Source: Acidobacteriota bacterium (GTDB lineage: Bacteria; Acidobacteriota; Terriglobia; Terriglobales; SCQP01). Taken from it: a DNA stretch of 7,602 nt. Below the pieces are notes generated by a model, which worked only from the letters and a program-made list of their open reading frames with translations, did no database searches and was not told the DNA's origin. Shown here in pieces: positions 1 through 6,472 of the stretch. The stretch covers positions 1-7,602 of the forward strand of contig JAKAOE010000083.1 in NCBI GenBank assembly GCA_021823305.1, in the 5' to 3' direction. Position 1 is the stretch's first letter. Every line of letters begins with the position of its first letter. Both the position numbers and the translations under genes were made by a program.

Positions 1-377
1 GAATAGTCGAAACGCGGTAGGTCGGTGCGGTCCAGGTCATCGCGCTCGAAGGGAGTGTGCCAGTTGCTGTCCTTGGCCGAGTACCAGATATTCTGGTTGC
101 CACGCCAGAACTCCTCGCCTTCGCGCCAGTTGCGCACCTTATGGCGGCGCACCGCGTCCGACTCGAGCTCGTAGCCGCGCACCAGCTCGCGGAGCGCGCT
201 CTGGATGTCCTCGGGCGGATCGGGCCGCAGCAGCGGCGACTCCGGCGTCGGCTGCTCGGCGCGGTTGGCGGCCGGCGCCGCCGCGGCCGCGTCCGCGATG
301 GCGCGCTGGTCGCCCGGCAGCGGCGCGGCCGCTCCGGCTGGATCTGCTTCGATACCGAGTTGCGGCAAGGCGGTCAT
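1..377 (-). CDS. Phage portal protein, N-terminal part (cut by left window edge)
   Basis: Reads from ATG at 377, which overlaps the TGA of the GNAT-like gene (ATGA), and stays open through the left edge. It gives 125 residues plus part of a codon. Residues 11-55 are Ala/Pro-rich and probably disordered. Residues 56-106 contain a helix DIQSALRELVRGYELESDAV, then VRNWREGEEFWRGNQNIWYS and a final Trp at 106. The pattern of a Glu/Arg helix followed by W-x-x-x-x-x-F-W-x-G-x-Q-N-I-x-(Y/W) is one I associate with portal proteins of metagenomic podo- or siphovirus-like phages. The portal is the dodecameric ring through which DNA enters the head. Only the N-terminus is visible, so the call remains moderate. 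Confidence 0.55.
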   Translation of the reverse strand, partial: MTALPQLGIEADPAGAAAPLPGDQRAIADAAAAAPAANRAEQPTPESPLLRPDPPEDIQSALRELVRGYELESDAVRRHKVRNWREGEEFWRGNQNIWYSAKDSNWHTPFERDDLDRTDLPRFDY

Positions 378-760
378 AGCTCGCGATAAAAGGGCAGAAA
401 CGCCGCATTGCTGCGCCGGAATCCCAGCCGGCGCAGGAGAGGTTCCATGCGCGGCGCCAGCGCGCGCGGCACAAAGGCGTGCGCCTCGTCGCAGCCCGCC
501 GCCAGCAGGCGCGCCCGCAGTCGCTCGCGCTCCCGCACCGCGGCGCGCAGCAGCGCCGGCGTGGCGCCGACAAACATCAGCTCGATCGTCGCGTGCGCCG
601 CGACCGCGCCCAGCAGCTTCCCGTCGCGCTCGGCGACCTCCGCTAACAGATAGCGCGGATCGTCGAAGTCGGGAAACGCGAATTCCGCCGCCTGCGCCTG
701 GTGCCGCGCCCGCAAGGGCGCGACGTCGTCCGGCCGCAGCGGCCGCCAGATCGGGTTCAC
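374..760 (-). CDS. GNAT-fold acetyltransferase-like phage protein (128 aa), degenerate cofactor loop
   Basis: The start IWRPLRPDDVAPLRARH matches the first strand and helix of GNAT N-acetyltransferases (I-R-P-x-x-x-x-D-x-x-x-L). A YLLAEVAERDGKLLGAVAAH hairpin then fits beta 2-4 (V-x-E-x-D-G-K-x-x-G). A long helix at 67-90 is followed by DEAHAFVPR and LLRRLGFRRS, the usual end of the fold (x-x-x-x-L-x-x-x-x-x-x-L-G-F-x). The Q/R-x-x-G-x-G/A loop that binds acetyl-CoA is not seen where expected (residues 62-72), so it may not be a normal enzyme. The protein is somewhat shorter than many GNAT domains. GTG start with GTGA overlap to the preceding stop, and ATGA overlap with the following portal gene. 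Substrate unknown; it could be a structural or modified-virion factor. Confidence 0.6.
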   Translation of the reverse strand: MNPIWRPLRPDDVAPLRARHQAQAAEFAFPDFDDPRYLLAEVAERDGKLLGAVAAHATIELMFVGATPALLRAAVRERERLRARLLAAGCDEAHAFVPRALAPRMEPLLRRLGFRRSNAAFLPFYREL

Positions 761-1233
761 GACGTGCGCAGCGCCCCCGCGTTCAAGGCCGCCACGCCGC
801 CGGCGTCGGCATAGAGCCGCCAGGAGTTCCAGACTGAGCCCGGCGTGCGGCTGCGCAGCCGCCAGAAAAGGGTCGTGTTGGGATCGATGATGTCCACCGT
901 CGCCTGCCCCAATCCCAACACGTAGTCGTTCACCGAGCTGTTGGCGTCGAAGAGCGTGCTCGCGGCACTCTGAATCTCATGCTGCAGCGGCGTCGTTCCC
1001 GCGGCGGCGGGATTGGCGATCGCGATGAGAAAATGTCCCTGCGCGGCGGCGATGGTCCAGCTCGCCGCCGCCGGCGCGGGCGCCGCCGCCGTCCCGCCGC
1101 CGGCGCCGACGCGAACGCCCGCGGCCTGCTCCAGGGCGTCGGAAAAATTGGCCAACTGGGTCAGGGCCTGGAATAGGGCGTTGTTTGCCGGGTCGTAGGC
1201 GAACTGCGCGATATAGCTGCGGTCCACCGGCAT
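757..1233 (-). CDS. Phage structural protein with probable fibronectin-III-like domain (158 aa)
   Basis: Residues 1-40 include an N-terminal MPVDRSYIAQFAYDPANNALFQ segment followed by helices. Residues 41-58 are a Gly/Ala/Pro linker. Residues 59-142 look like a beta-sandwich: GHFLIAIANP, then LQHEIQSAASTLFD, a VNDYVLG strand and TTLFWRLRSRTPGSVWNSWRL. The last pattern, FWRLRS...WNSW, is typical of Fn3-like repeats found in phage tail or baseplate proteins, where it probably mediates protein or carbohydrate contacts. The ATG at 1233 shares its first base with the spike TGA (TGATG), and no good Shine-Dalgarno precedes it, so it probably depends on re-initiation after the spike gene. It overlaps the GNAT-like gene by 4 bases. 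A partner role with the spike is inferred from this coupling. Confidence 0.65.
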   Translation of the reverse strand: MPVDRSYIAQFAYDPANNALFQALTQLANFSDALEQAAGVRVGAGGGTAAAPAPAAASWTIAAAQGHFLIAIANPAAAGTTPLQHEIQSAASTLFDANSSVNDYVLGLGQATVDIIDPNTTLFWRLRSRTPGSVWNSWRLYADAGGVAALNAGALRTS

Positions 1234-4106
1234 CAGGGAATCACCCGCACGTCCCAGATGCTGCCGCTCGACCAGGTGATCGGGCTGCTGGTGATGTTGC
1301 AGACGTTGATCGTCACGTGATTCGCCGCGTCAATCACCGCCGTCCAGACCAGCCCGGCCAGGGGCGTCGTCTCCGGGTTGACCGCCACAGCCATGCCGAG
1401 GGCTACTCCCGAGCCGAAACTAACGCCGCCGGTGTTGCAGGTGCCCGCGGCGAAAACGGAGCCGCCGAACAACGTCCCAGATTGGCCGCTCACCACGGCC
1501 GGATCGGTATTTACCGCCTTTCCGCCCACCGTCGCCGCGTCCATCGCCAGCGTGCCGTGGACGTAGGGGTTGCCGGAGAATTCCGGGTTGCCGGTGAACG
1601 TGCCCGCCAGGGCGCCCCCGCCGCTGGCCGCCAGCGCGCCGCCGGTGCTCACGGATCTGAAGGTCGCGCCCGCGGCGATGATGGTCCCCAGGGCGGAGAC
1701 GTCCCCAAGTGCGTCGACGCGAAACAGCGGCGTCGACTCGGTCGAGTCCTCCACATCGATGAGGTATCCGGTCGGCGACGTGTCGGTGTAACGCATGATC
1801 TGTAGCGTCTTGTCGCCGTTGGCCTGTTGCTTGAACCGGTAGTCGGCGTCGAAGGTGATGTTGCCGGGCACGCCCGAGGCGGAAAATTGAAAGTGCTTCT
1901 GCTGGTTGACGTACAGGTCGCACGTCGCCGCCGCCGGATTGGCGTAGTCGTTGACCGGGCAGAAATCGTGGCTGCCGTTCCCGCTGACATCGCTCCTGAC
2001 GCCCCAGTCGAAGGTGCCCGCATTGTTGAAATGCAGCTCGTCGACGGCGCTCAGGCTCGAATTCCCATCGAGGTAGAGCTCGGCGGGGTTGCTGGCCGTC
2101 TCTCCGCCCGGCGCGCCGCGCATGCGCACCACCCCGGTCGGAGACTCGATGGTTGTGTCCCGCTCCTCCGTGCCGCCGCTGTCGGTCAGGTGGTCGTGGC
2201 CGCCGATGGTGAGCGAGCCATACCCCAGGTTGGTGATCGCCGGGAGCTGGGTCGGGTCGCAGCCGGCGGTTGCGCTCAGCACCGAGCAATCGTCCAGATC
2301 GAGCACGCGCGAAAAGTTCGGGTCGGGGCCGGTGATCGTGGTGACGCTGTTGGCCGGCTGGTAACCGTTGAACGTGTTCCCGGCGAGCGTCAGCGTCACC
2401 GCGCCGGCGCTGATGGCCGTCACCACACTGCTCGCGCCTCCGTTGGTGGCGTTGAACAGACTGTCGGTGACCTCGCAGTTCGAGCACCCCGCTCCGTTGT
2501 TGCCGCCCAGGCCGCCTCCGTTGACCAATTGGCCTAGGAACACATCGCCCTGGCCCGCCACGGCGCCGTTGTCCTCGAAATAGTCGCTGTGCAGGTCGAC
2601 GTTGTGCCCGCTCCAGTTGGCCGGCTGGCTGATTTGCTGCCAGTAGCCGTAGAGGGCGTTGTACTCGATGTCGTCGCCCACCCAGGTGTGGACCCAGCCC
2701 CCGTCGTCGAAGACGCCGTACTGGTTCGCGTCGACGGTGTCGCCGACGAAGGTCAGCCGGTTGGCGCTGCCGCCCACGATGTGCACGCCGTAGTAATTGC
2801 CGATGAAATGCGAGTCCGTGACGTCGCCCACGTAGGCATGGCCGTAGGCGGAGTCGAAGAACAACCCGTCGTGCGCCTGTTTGCCGACCACGTCGTCGAG
2901 CTTGAGATGAACGCAGTTGAGGCAATGGAAGGCCACGCCGGTGTCGCTGCCGTCGCCCTTGACGCCCACCGCCATGAGGTGCTCAATGAAGACGTCGTTG
3001 GCGGTGGCGGTGCTGGTGCCGATCTGGACGGTGTCGGTGTTGGGCGTGAGCTGCTCGATGATGGTGCCCACCCCGCCGTCGAAGGCGCTGAACCCGCTTA
3101 GGCGCACCGTCTGCGCCAGCACCAGCGGGGCATGGAGTGCGGCGGTGGTGAGATCATCGATCACCCAACCGCCGGCGCCCGCCCGGTTCACCGCTTCCTG
3201 TAAGCCGTCGGTGGCGCTGGTCAACATCCAGGCGCCGGTGTGCGCCCCGGCCGGGGTAAAGCAAACCGATGCCGCCGTGCCGCCCGGGCAGGCCGTCCCG
3301 ACGGCAGTCAGCGCGACGGCTTCGGCGGCGCCTGTGCCTCCGGACAGATAGACGCTGTCGCCGGCGACGACACCCGCCGGGCGCGCCCACGCCGGCGTCA
3401 CCGTCGCCGGCGTGCCTCCCGCCATCGATCCGGCGCCGGCCACGCTGAAGTTGTTGGCTGAGGCGAACACCGCCCCGTTCAGGCTGCCCAAGGCGTTCGC
3501 CTCCGCGCCGGTGGCCGAGGAGTAGCCGCCCAGGGGTTCCGGCGCGCCGCCATGGCCCAAGCCATACACCGTCCAGTTGCCCCCGGTTTCGTCAAGCAGC
3601 AGCACGTCGGCGGGCAGCTTCAGTTCCGGCAGCGTGCCGGCCAGGTCGCCCTGCCATTCCGGATCCACTTCGACAATCCCTCCGCCCGCCTGGGATTCGT
3701 AGTTGATGGCCTCCTGCAGGCCGCCGGTGGCGCTGGAGACGCGGAAATGGCCGGCGTGCGGATGCTGAAACTCCGCGGTAAACATGCAGCCCGCTCCGCC
3801 GACGCCGCAGCTGACGCTCAGCGGCGTTACGGTCTCGGGGTTGTCATCGCCGCCGATGGCCACCGGCGTGCCTGCCGCCAACGGCTGGAACGCGGCGCCA
3901 TCGGGCAGCGTGAACGCCGCCGAGCGCAGTCGCACCGTCTCCGGCTGGCCATCGCCCAGGATGGGGCCGTCCGCCATGGCGTTCCACTTGCCAAACTGCG
4001 AAGCCAATGCCCGTCCCGCCACCCGCGGCTTGGCGAAATTGGACGCCTGCTGCGCGGCCGCGCACGCCGCCAGCAGCATCACTCCGATCGCGATGCGTTG
4101 CCTCAC
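1233..4106 (-). CDS. Tail-spike/fibre-like parallel beta-helix protein with N-terminal signal-type leader (957 aa)
   Basis: Largest gene in the window. Residues 1-20 form a leader: basic MRQR, a short hydrophobic core, LAAC at 12-15 (lipobox-like) and an Ala/Gln-rich end. Residues 71-148 and 240-318 are two related modules, both ending in SAT-x-GLQEA(I/V)N. Residues about 320-600 show repeating short beta strands with Gly, Asn and Asp turns (SHFIGNYYGVHIVGGSANRLTF), typical of right-handed parallel beta-helices of tail spikes and pectate-lyase-like proteins. Residues 730-860 carry a fibre-like part with SPTGYLIDVEDSTESTPLFR and VDALGDVSALGT. Residues 860-957 resemble a C-terminal beta domain of phage fibre proteins ending in IWDVRVIP. 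The likely role is binding or degrading a host surface polysaccharide. No catalytic residues could be assigned. The 14 cysteines after residue 15 occur as seven neighbouring pairs. It overlaps both neighbours (GTGA, TGATG). An exported, non-virion surface protein is the alternative. Confidence 0.82.
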   Translation of the reverse strand: MRQRIAIGVMLLAACAAAQQASNFAKPRVAGRALASQFGKWNAMADGPILGDGQPETVRLRSAAFTLPDGAAFQPLAAGTPVAIGGDDNPETVTPLSVSCGVGGAGCMFTAEFQHPHAGHFRVSSATGGLQEAINYESQAGGGIVEVDPEWQGDLAGTLPELKLPADVLLLDETGGNWTVYGLGHGGAPEPLGGYSSATGAEANALGSLNGAVFASANNFSVAGAGSMAGGTPATVTPAWARPAGVVAGDSVYLSGGTGAAEAVALTAVGTACPGGTAASVCFTPAGAHTGAWMLTSATDGLQEAVNRAGAGGWVIDDLTTAALHAPLVLAQTVRLSGFSAFDGGVGTIIEQLTPNTDTVQIGTSTATANDVFIEHLMAVGVKGDGSDTGVAFHCLNCVHLKLDDVVGKQAHDGLFFDSAYGHAYVGDVTDSHFIGNYYGVHIVGGSANRLTFVGDTVDANQYGVFDDGGWVHTWVGDDIEYNALYGYWQQISQPANWSGHNVDLHSDYFEDNGAVAGQGDVFLGQLVNGGGLGGNNGAGCSNCEVTDSLFNATNGGASSVVTAISAGAVTLTLAGNTFNGYQPANSVTTITGPDPNFSRVLDLDDCSVLSATAGCDPTQLPAITNLGYGSLTIGGHDHLTDSGGTEERDTTIESPTGVVRMRGAPGGETASNPAELYLDGNSSLSAVDELHFNNAGTFDWGVRSDVSGNGSHDFCPVNDYANPAAATCDLYVNQQKHFQFSASGVPGNITFDADYRFKQQANGDKTLQIMRYTDTSPTGYLIDVEDSTESTPLFRVDALGDVSALGTIIAAGATFRSVSTGGALAASGGGALAGTFTGNPEFSGNPYVHGTLAMDAATVGGKAVNTDPAVVSGQSGTLFGGSVFAAGTCNTGGVSFGSGVALGMAVAVNPETTPLAGLVWTAVIDAANHVTINVCNITSSPITWSSGSIWDVRVIP
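3153..3896 (-). repeat. Internal duplication of an N-terminal module in the spike-like protein
   Basis: Two protein modules, residues 71-148 (3896-3663) and 240-318 (3389-3153), align along their length. Shared landmarks are AG-(T/D)-x-V, a cysteine pair, a final H-(A/T)-G-x-(F/W), SAT-x-GLQEA(I/V)N, and an AGG-x-(I/V) strand. The DNA is diverged but still alike around the SAT-x-GLQEA segment. The features look like an old tandem domain duplication leading into the beta-helix. Confidence 0.6.
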
Positions 4107-4309
4107 CGGCCTCCGATCTGAATTCTCGGATACAGCCGGTGGACGTTGCGCTCGATCTCCTCCTGCTCGGCCGGCGTGGCGAACTGCGCCGCGCGCGCCA
4201 GCGCGGCGCGCGCGTGCGCGGCATCCGGGATGGGATAGGCGCGCAGTTGCGGCAACCCGAAGCGTCCCTTGGGCAGCCGGTTGCGTTCTTTCGTGGTCAA
4301 ATCCGCCAT
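4103..4309 (-). CDS. Small conserved phage protein with LP-x-x-x-F...YPI-x-D-x-x-HAR motif (68 aa)
   Basis: Reads from ATG at 4309 to TGA at 4103-4105. The sequence contains RNRLPKGRFGLP, then YPIPDAAHARAALARAAQF, and ends in EEIERNVHRLYPRI. The pattern (R-x-x-L-P-x-x-x-F, Y-P-I-x-D-x-x-H-A-R-x-A-L-A-R, a Thr-Pro helix cap, then V-x-x-x-Y-P) is common in short phage proteins and at the C-termini of some phage head proteins, and resembles the DUF6582-type region. Its biochemical role is unknown. It probably folds as two or three helices. The frame stays open upstream to 5056, but only this part has a ribosome binding site and natural composition. Its TGA overlaps the GTG of the spike gene by 4 bases (GTGA). 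Confidence 0.75.
   Translation of the reverse strand: MADLTTKERNRLPKGRFGLPQLRAYPIPDAAHARAALARAAQFATPAEQEEIERNVHRLYPRIQIGGR
4110..4114 (-). promoter_or_regulatory. Shine-Dalgarno GGAGG close to the spike GTG start
   Basis: GGAGG precedes the GTG at 4106 with only 3 bases between, which is unusually short. The GTGA overlap with the upstream stop suggests translational coupling helps initiation. The next candidates, GTG and ATG at residues 9 and 10, would remove the hydrophobic leader and have no better site. Confidence 0.55.
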
Positions 4310-4316
4310 CGTTTCT

Positions 4317-4321
4317 CTCCT
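4317..4321 (-). promoter_or_regulatory. Shine-Dalgarno AGGAG for the 68-aa YPI/HAR protein
   Basis: AGGAG is 7 bases before the ATG at 4309. It identifies the true start inside a much longer open frame whose upstream part is an Arg-rich shadow of the adaptor gene. Confidence 0.7.
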
Positions 4322-4323
4322 CT

Positions 4324-5016
4324 CTAAAACGCGAGTCCGGCGCCGCCGTAGAACCCGGCGGCCGGATCGTTGTAGGGGCGGGGCCGTCGGGTGACGCTCT
4401 GCGCGCTCATGATCTGCCGCTGAATCCAGCGGTAGGTCAGATGCCGGGCCTCGGCGATGTACTGCGCCCCCAGCGCCTGCTCGCGCATCGCCGTCGCCAT
4501 CAGTCCTGCGGTCCAGTAGCCGAGAATCGAAGCGATTCCGATCGCGCCCAAGGGCTGGCCGGCGTCGGCGATCGCGGGCCAGAGCTGCTCGAAGCGCACT
4601 TCGAGGTCGAGCGCCTGCGTGGCGCCGAGGAAGCAGACGTTCCCGCCGCGCCACTCGTACACGCGGTTGAGATCGTCCGGCGTACGCGGCGTCAGCTCGT
4701 CCACCCGCACCACCTCGAAGTAGTTGTTGTCGTCCGTGCCTGCGGGCTTTTCGCGGATCGAGATCGGCGACGCGAGGTTCTCCAGCACCCCGCCGGGCGC
4801 TACGTAGGCGCCAAGGTCCTTGGCGTAGGCCGGCAGGTTGGGCAGCACGACCACCGCCTCCTCCGCCGTCACCTCGCGGGCCGCCACGCCCTCGTCGCGC
4901 AGCGAGGCGTAGGCCAGGTTGAGGTAGGGCATCAACCGCGCGGCGGTGAAGAGGCCCTGCCCGGTGGGGTCGAGCAGCGCTTGGGCGCGCGCGATCGCGG
5001 TCTGGGCCGCTTCCAC
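4324..5016 (-). CDS. Phage head-tail adaptor/connector-like protein (230 aa)
   Basis: The N-terminus (residues 8-43), with ARAQALLDPTGQGLF then LMPYLNLAYASLRDEG, follows the pattern of phage adaptor proteins, where an N-terminal helix pair carries a D/N-x-x-G-x-x-F-x-x-x-x-L-x-P-x-L-N-x-A-Y motif. Residues 55-140 form a beta-rich middle with PNLPAYAKDLGAYV, ISIREKP and an EWRGGNVCFLGATQALDLEV segment. Residues 141-200 are helical (LWPAI..., TAGLMATAMREQAL...). Such proteins form a ring below the portal that joins head to tail. The family call is from pattern memory and is moderately sure. GTG start with strong GGAGGAG, overlapping the upstream stop by one base. TAG stop at 4324-4326, followed 14 bases later by the next ATG. 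Confidence 0.65.
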   Translation of the reverse strand: MEAAQTAIARAQALLDPTGQGLFTAARLMPYLNLAYASLRDEGVAAREVTAEEAVVVLPNLPAYAKDLGAYVAPGGVLENLASPISIREKPAGTDDNNYFEVVRVDELTPRTPDDLNRVYEWRGGNVCFLGATQALDLEVRFEQLWPAIADAGQPLGAIGIASILGYWTAGLMATAMREQALGAQYIAEARHLTYRWIQRQIMSAQSVTRRPRPYNDPAAGFYGGAGLAF

Positions 5017-5750
5017 TAGCGCTCCTCCGGCGGCGCCGCGGGCGCGGGGAATTCATAGCGGCAAAAGCGGCAGATGCGCGCCGGCGCCTTGACGTCCTCG
5101 CCGCAATCGGGGCAGGTCTTGAGGCTGGACTGTTCGCGGGTGACCGTGACCCACTCCGGCAGTTGTGCGACCTCGCCGGTGGCGAACAGGGCCCGGGCCG
5201 CGTCCCGCTGCCGGTCGGTCAGCATCTTGTGCTGGTGATAACGCGACCAGGAATCAACCGCCTGCTGATACAGCCGCCGGTACCATGCCGTCTGCCGCTC
5301 CCGCGCTGCGGCGACGTCCGCGTCGCTGGGCTCGCCCGTGCCCGGGTACCAGAACACGCCGCCCGACTCTTCGCACTCGCGCTCGATTTCCTTCGCCAGC
5401 TCCACCGGCAACACGCTCACCGGGGTGAAGTTGCCGTCGCCCAAGTCGCGCATCGAAAGCCGATAGTGGGTGATGACCAACTTTTGCACCGCGTGCGCCG
5501 ATGTCGCGGCGGGCACCGCAAGCGTACCCAACTCGCCCAGGTTGACCGTGATGGGGAACGGCTGCAGGCTCACCACCGTCACCGGCTCCCAACCCTGCCG
5601 CTGCAGCTTGGCATGCTCCTCCCGCACCAGGCGGTCGCGCAGGCGGTCGCTCAGACCGCCGCTGCGCAGGCCGCCGCTGGGGCTGAAACTGCCCTCGAAC
5701 ACGCTATTGAAATCCTTCCCCGTCAGTGGGGTGACCGTGGTTGCCGCCAT
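5016..5750 (-). CDS. Conserved phage protein with C-terminal zinc ribbon (244 aa)
   Basis: The N-terminal 35 residues are Gly/Ser-rich and probably flexible. Residues 36-120 look like a mixed alpha/beta domain with GWEPVTVVSLQPFPITVNLG and a Tyr-rich ITHYRLSMRDLGDGNF segment. Residues 121-200 are helical, with an ERECEESGG and FWYPGTGEPSDADV stretch followed by Trp/Tyr-rich helices. Residues 213-230 carry C-x2-C-x10-C-x2-C (CPDCGED then CRFCRYEFP), a clear zinc ribbon, followed by a Pro/Ala-rich tail. No catalytic motif is seen. The ATG has a strong ribosome binding site. The stop TAG shares its last base with the GTG of the adaptor gene, so the two are probably translationally coupled. The position suggests a head or connector accessory protein. 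The exact function is unknown. Confidence 0.78.
   Translation of the reverse strand: MAATTVTPLTGKDFNSVFEGSFSPSGGLRSGGLSDRLRDRLVREEHAKLQRQGWEPVTVVSLQPFPITVNLGELGTLAVPAATSAHAVQKLVITHYRLSMRDLGDGNFTPVSVLPVELAKEIERECEESGGVFWYPGTGEPSDADVAAARERQTAWYRRLYQQAVDSWSRYHQHKMLTDRQRDAARALFATGEVAQLPEWVTVTREQSSLKTCPDCGEDVKAPARICRFCRYEFPAPAAPPEER
5022..5028 (-). promoter_or_regulatory. Shine-Dalgarno GGAGGAG deciding the GTG start of the adaptor gene
   Basis: GGAGGAG lies 5 bases before the GTG at 5016, inside the last codons of the 244-aa gene. Together with the TAGTG stop-start overlap it makes GTG the preferred start. Confidence 0.7.
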
Positions 5751-5757
5751 CGTCCGT

Positions 5758-5763
5758 CTCCTT
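5758..5763 (-). promoter_or_regulatory. Shine-Dalgarno site AAGGAG for the 244-aa gene
   Basis: AAGGAG stands 7 bases before the ATG at 5750, within the 26-base gap after the 231-aa gene. The surrounding AACAAGGAGA is the same ten bases as before the 119-aa gene. Confidence 0.8.
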
Positions 5764-5776
5764 GTTCCCCAGCGCC

Positions 5777-6472
5777 CTAGAGCGGGTGCTGCCGGATGCC
5801 GATTCGTTCCGCCATTTCCACCAGCGCCGGCCGGTGGCTGCCGCCATAGCCCACCATGGCCGCGCCCCCAAAGGCTGGCGCCGCGTCGTCGAACAGGTCG
5901 AGCGCGAGCTGCTCGAATGCCGCGTCCCGGCGCTCCTGCTCCCGCTCCGCCTGGTACGCGCGCCGGAGGGCTCGTCCGCGAACGGTCGCCGGCAACTGCT
6001 CGCGCCGCCGCTCGACGGCGTCAATGGCCGTCGTTACGTGGCGTTCCGTCGGATACCAGTACATCCGAGCGCCGATGTCTTCGTAATCCCCCAGTTGGGG
6101 GTAATCGCCGCAGCTGGCGATGCCGCACGCCAGCACCGTTCCGCCCTCGCTCGCCGGCCGGTACCACTGTTCCGGCGTCCCGTAGCTGGACGGTGGCGTC
6201 CAGCGTTCCAGCAGCCAGCACTCCTCGCCGGGATACTTTCTTACCCAGCGCATTTGCGCCACGCGGCGCAGCGGCTGTGCACCGCGCTCGCGCGCGGCGG
6301 CCGGCACCGCCGTGTCCCAGTCGGTCCAGACGCCGCCCGAGCGTTCCCACCGTGAAGGCGCCCACACCAGGCGGTGGCGCGGCTCGCCGAACGGCGTGCG
6401 TCCGTAGCGCCGCAACAGCAGTTGCTGCAGCCATTGCGGCGCCCGCCGTCCGCGCACGTCGTCACGCCGCAC
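5777..6472 (-). CDS. Trp-rich conserved phage protein of unknown function (231 aa)
   Basis: Soluble 231-residue protein with no signal peptide or membrane segment. The N-terminal part (residues 12-43) carries WLQQLLLRRYGRTPFGEPRH followed by RLVWAPSRWE. Residues 80-103 hold YPGEECWLLERWTPP and YGTPEQW, and residues 122-142 contain GDYPQLGDYEDIG and YWYPTE. Residues 150-195 form a charged helical region rich in Arg and Glu. The combination of a G-x-P-x-x-R-x-V-W motif with a W-x-L-E-x-W-x-P-P-x-x-Y-G-T-P motif is one I associate with uncharacterised proteins encoded between capsid and connector genes in metagenomic phages. No enzymatic motif is apparent. The GTG start is favoured by GGAGGGG upstream and overlaps the 68-aa gene by 11 bases. 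A role in head completion or as a minor virion protein is inferred only from position. Confidence 0.75.
   Translation of the reverse strand: MRRDDVRGRRAPQWLQQLLLRRYGRTPFGEPRHRLVWAPSRWERSGGVWTDWDTAVPAAARERGAQPLRRVAQMRWVRKYPGEECWLLERWTPPSSYGTPEQWYRPASEGGTVLACGIASCGDYPQLGDYEDIGARMYWYPTERHVTTAIDAVERRREQLPATVRGRALRRAYQAEREQERRDAAFEQLALDLFDDAAPAFGGAAMVGYGGSHRPALVEMAERIGIRQHPL

Noticed and set aside
205..837. Plus-strand frame of 210 codons across the portal and GNAT-like genes.
   Set aside because: Composition is Arg/Ala/Pro/Ser-rich without a fold pattern, and it runs opposite two coupled genes with sensible products.
1060..1113. Low-complexity GCC/GGC-rich stretch, considered as a repeat array.
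   Set aside because: It encodes the Gly/Ala/Pro linker of the 158-aa protein; there is no regular DNA period beyond codon bias.
1420..2925. 501-codon minus-strand frame inside the spike gene.
   Set aside because: The product is extremely Arg-rich with RRR runs, the usual look of a +1 shadow frame of a GC-rich gene. The true frame encodes a coherent beta-helix.
4190..4214. Ten-base GC inverted repeat (4190-4199 with 4205-4214).
   Set aside because: It lies within the codons for an Ala/Arg-rich helix of the 68-aa protein, where alternating GC codons easily create such pairing. There is no T-run and no gene end.
3784..5019. Long plus-strand open frame (411 codons) opposite the spike start and the adaptor gene.
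   Set aside because: It lies antisense to two well-supported genes, changes character midway, is rich in Arg, Ala, Pro and Val-Gly runs, and has no domain pattern. High GC content removes stop codons from antisense frames.
4310..5056. Upstream part of the open frame that contains the 68-aa YPI/HAR protein.
   Set aside because: It is an Arg/Gly-rich shadow of the adaptor gene. Only the part from ATG 4309, with AGGAG 7 bases before it, has natural composition and a known phage-protein pattern.
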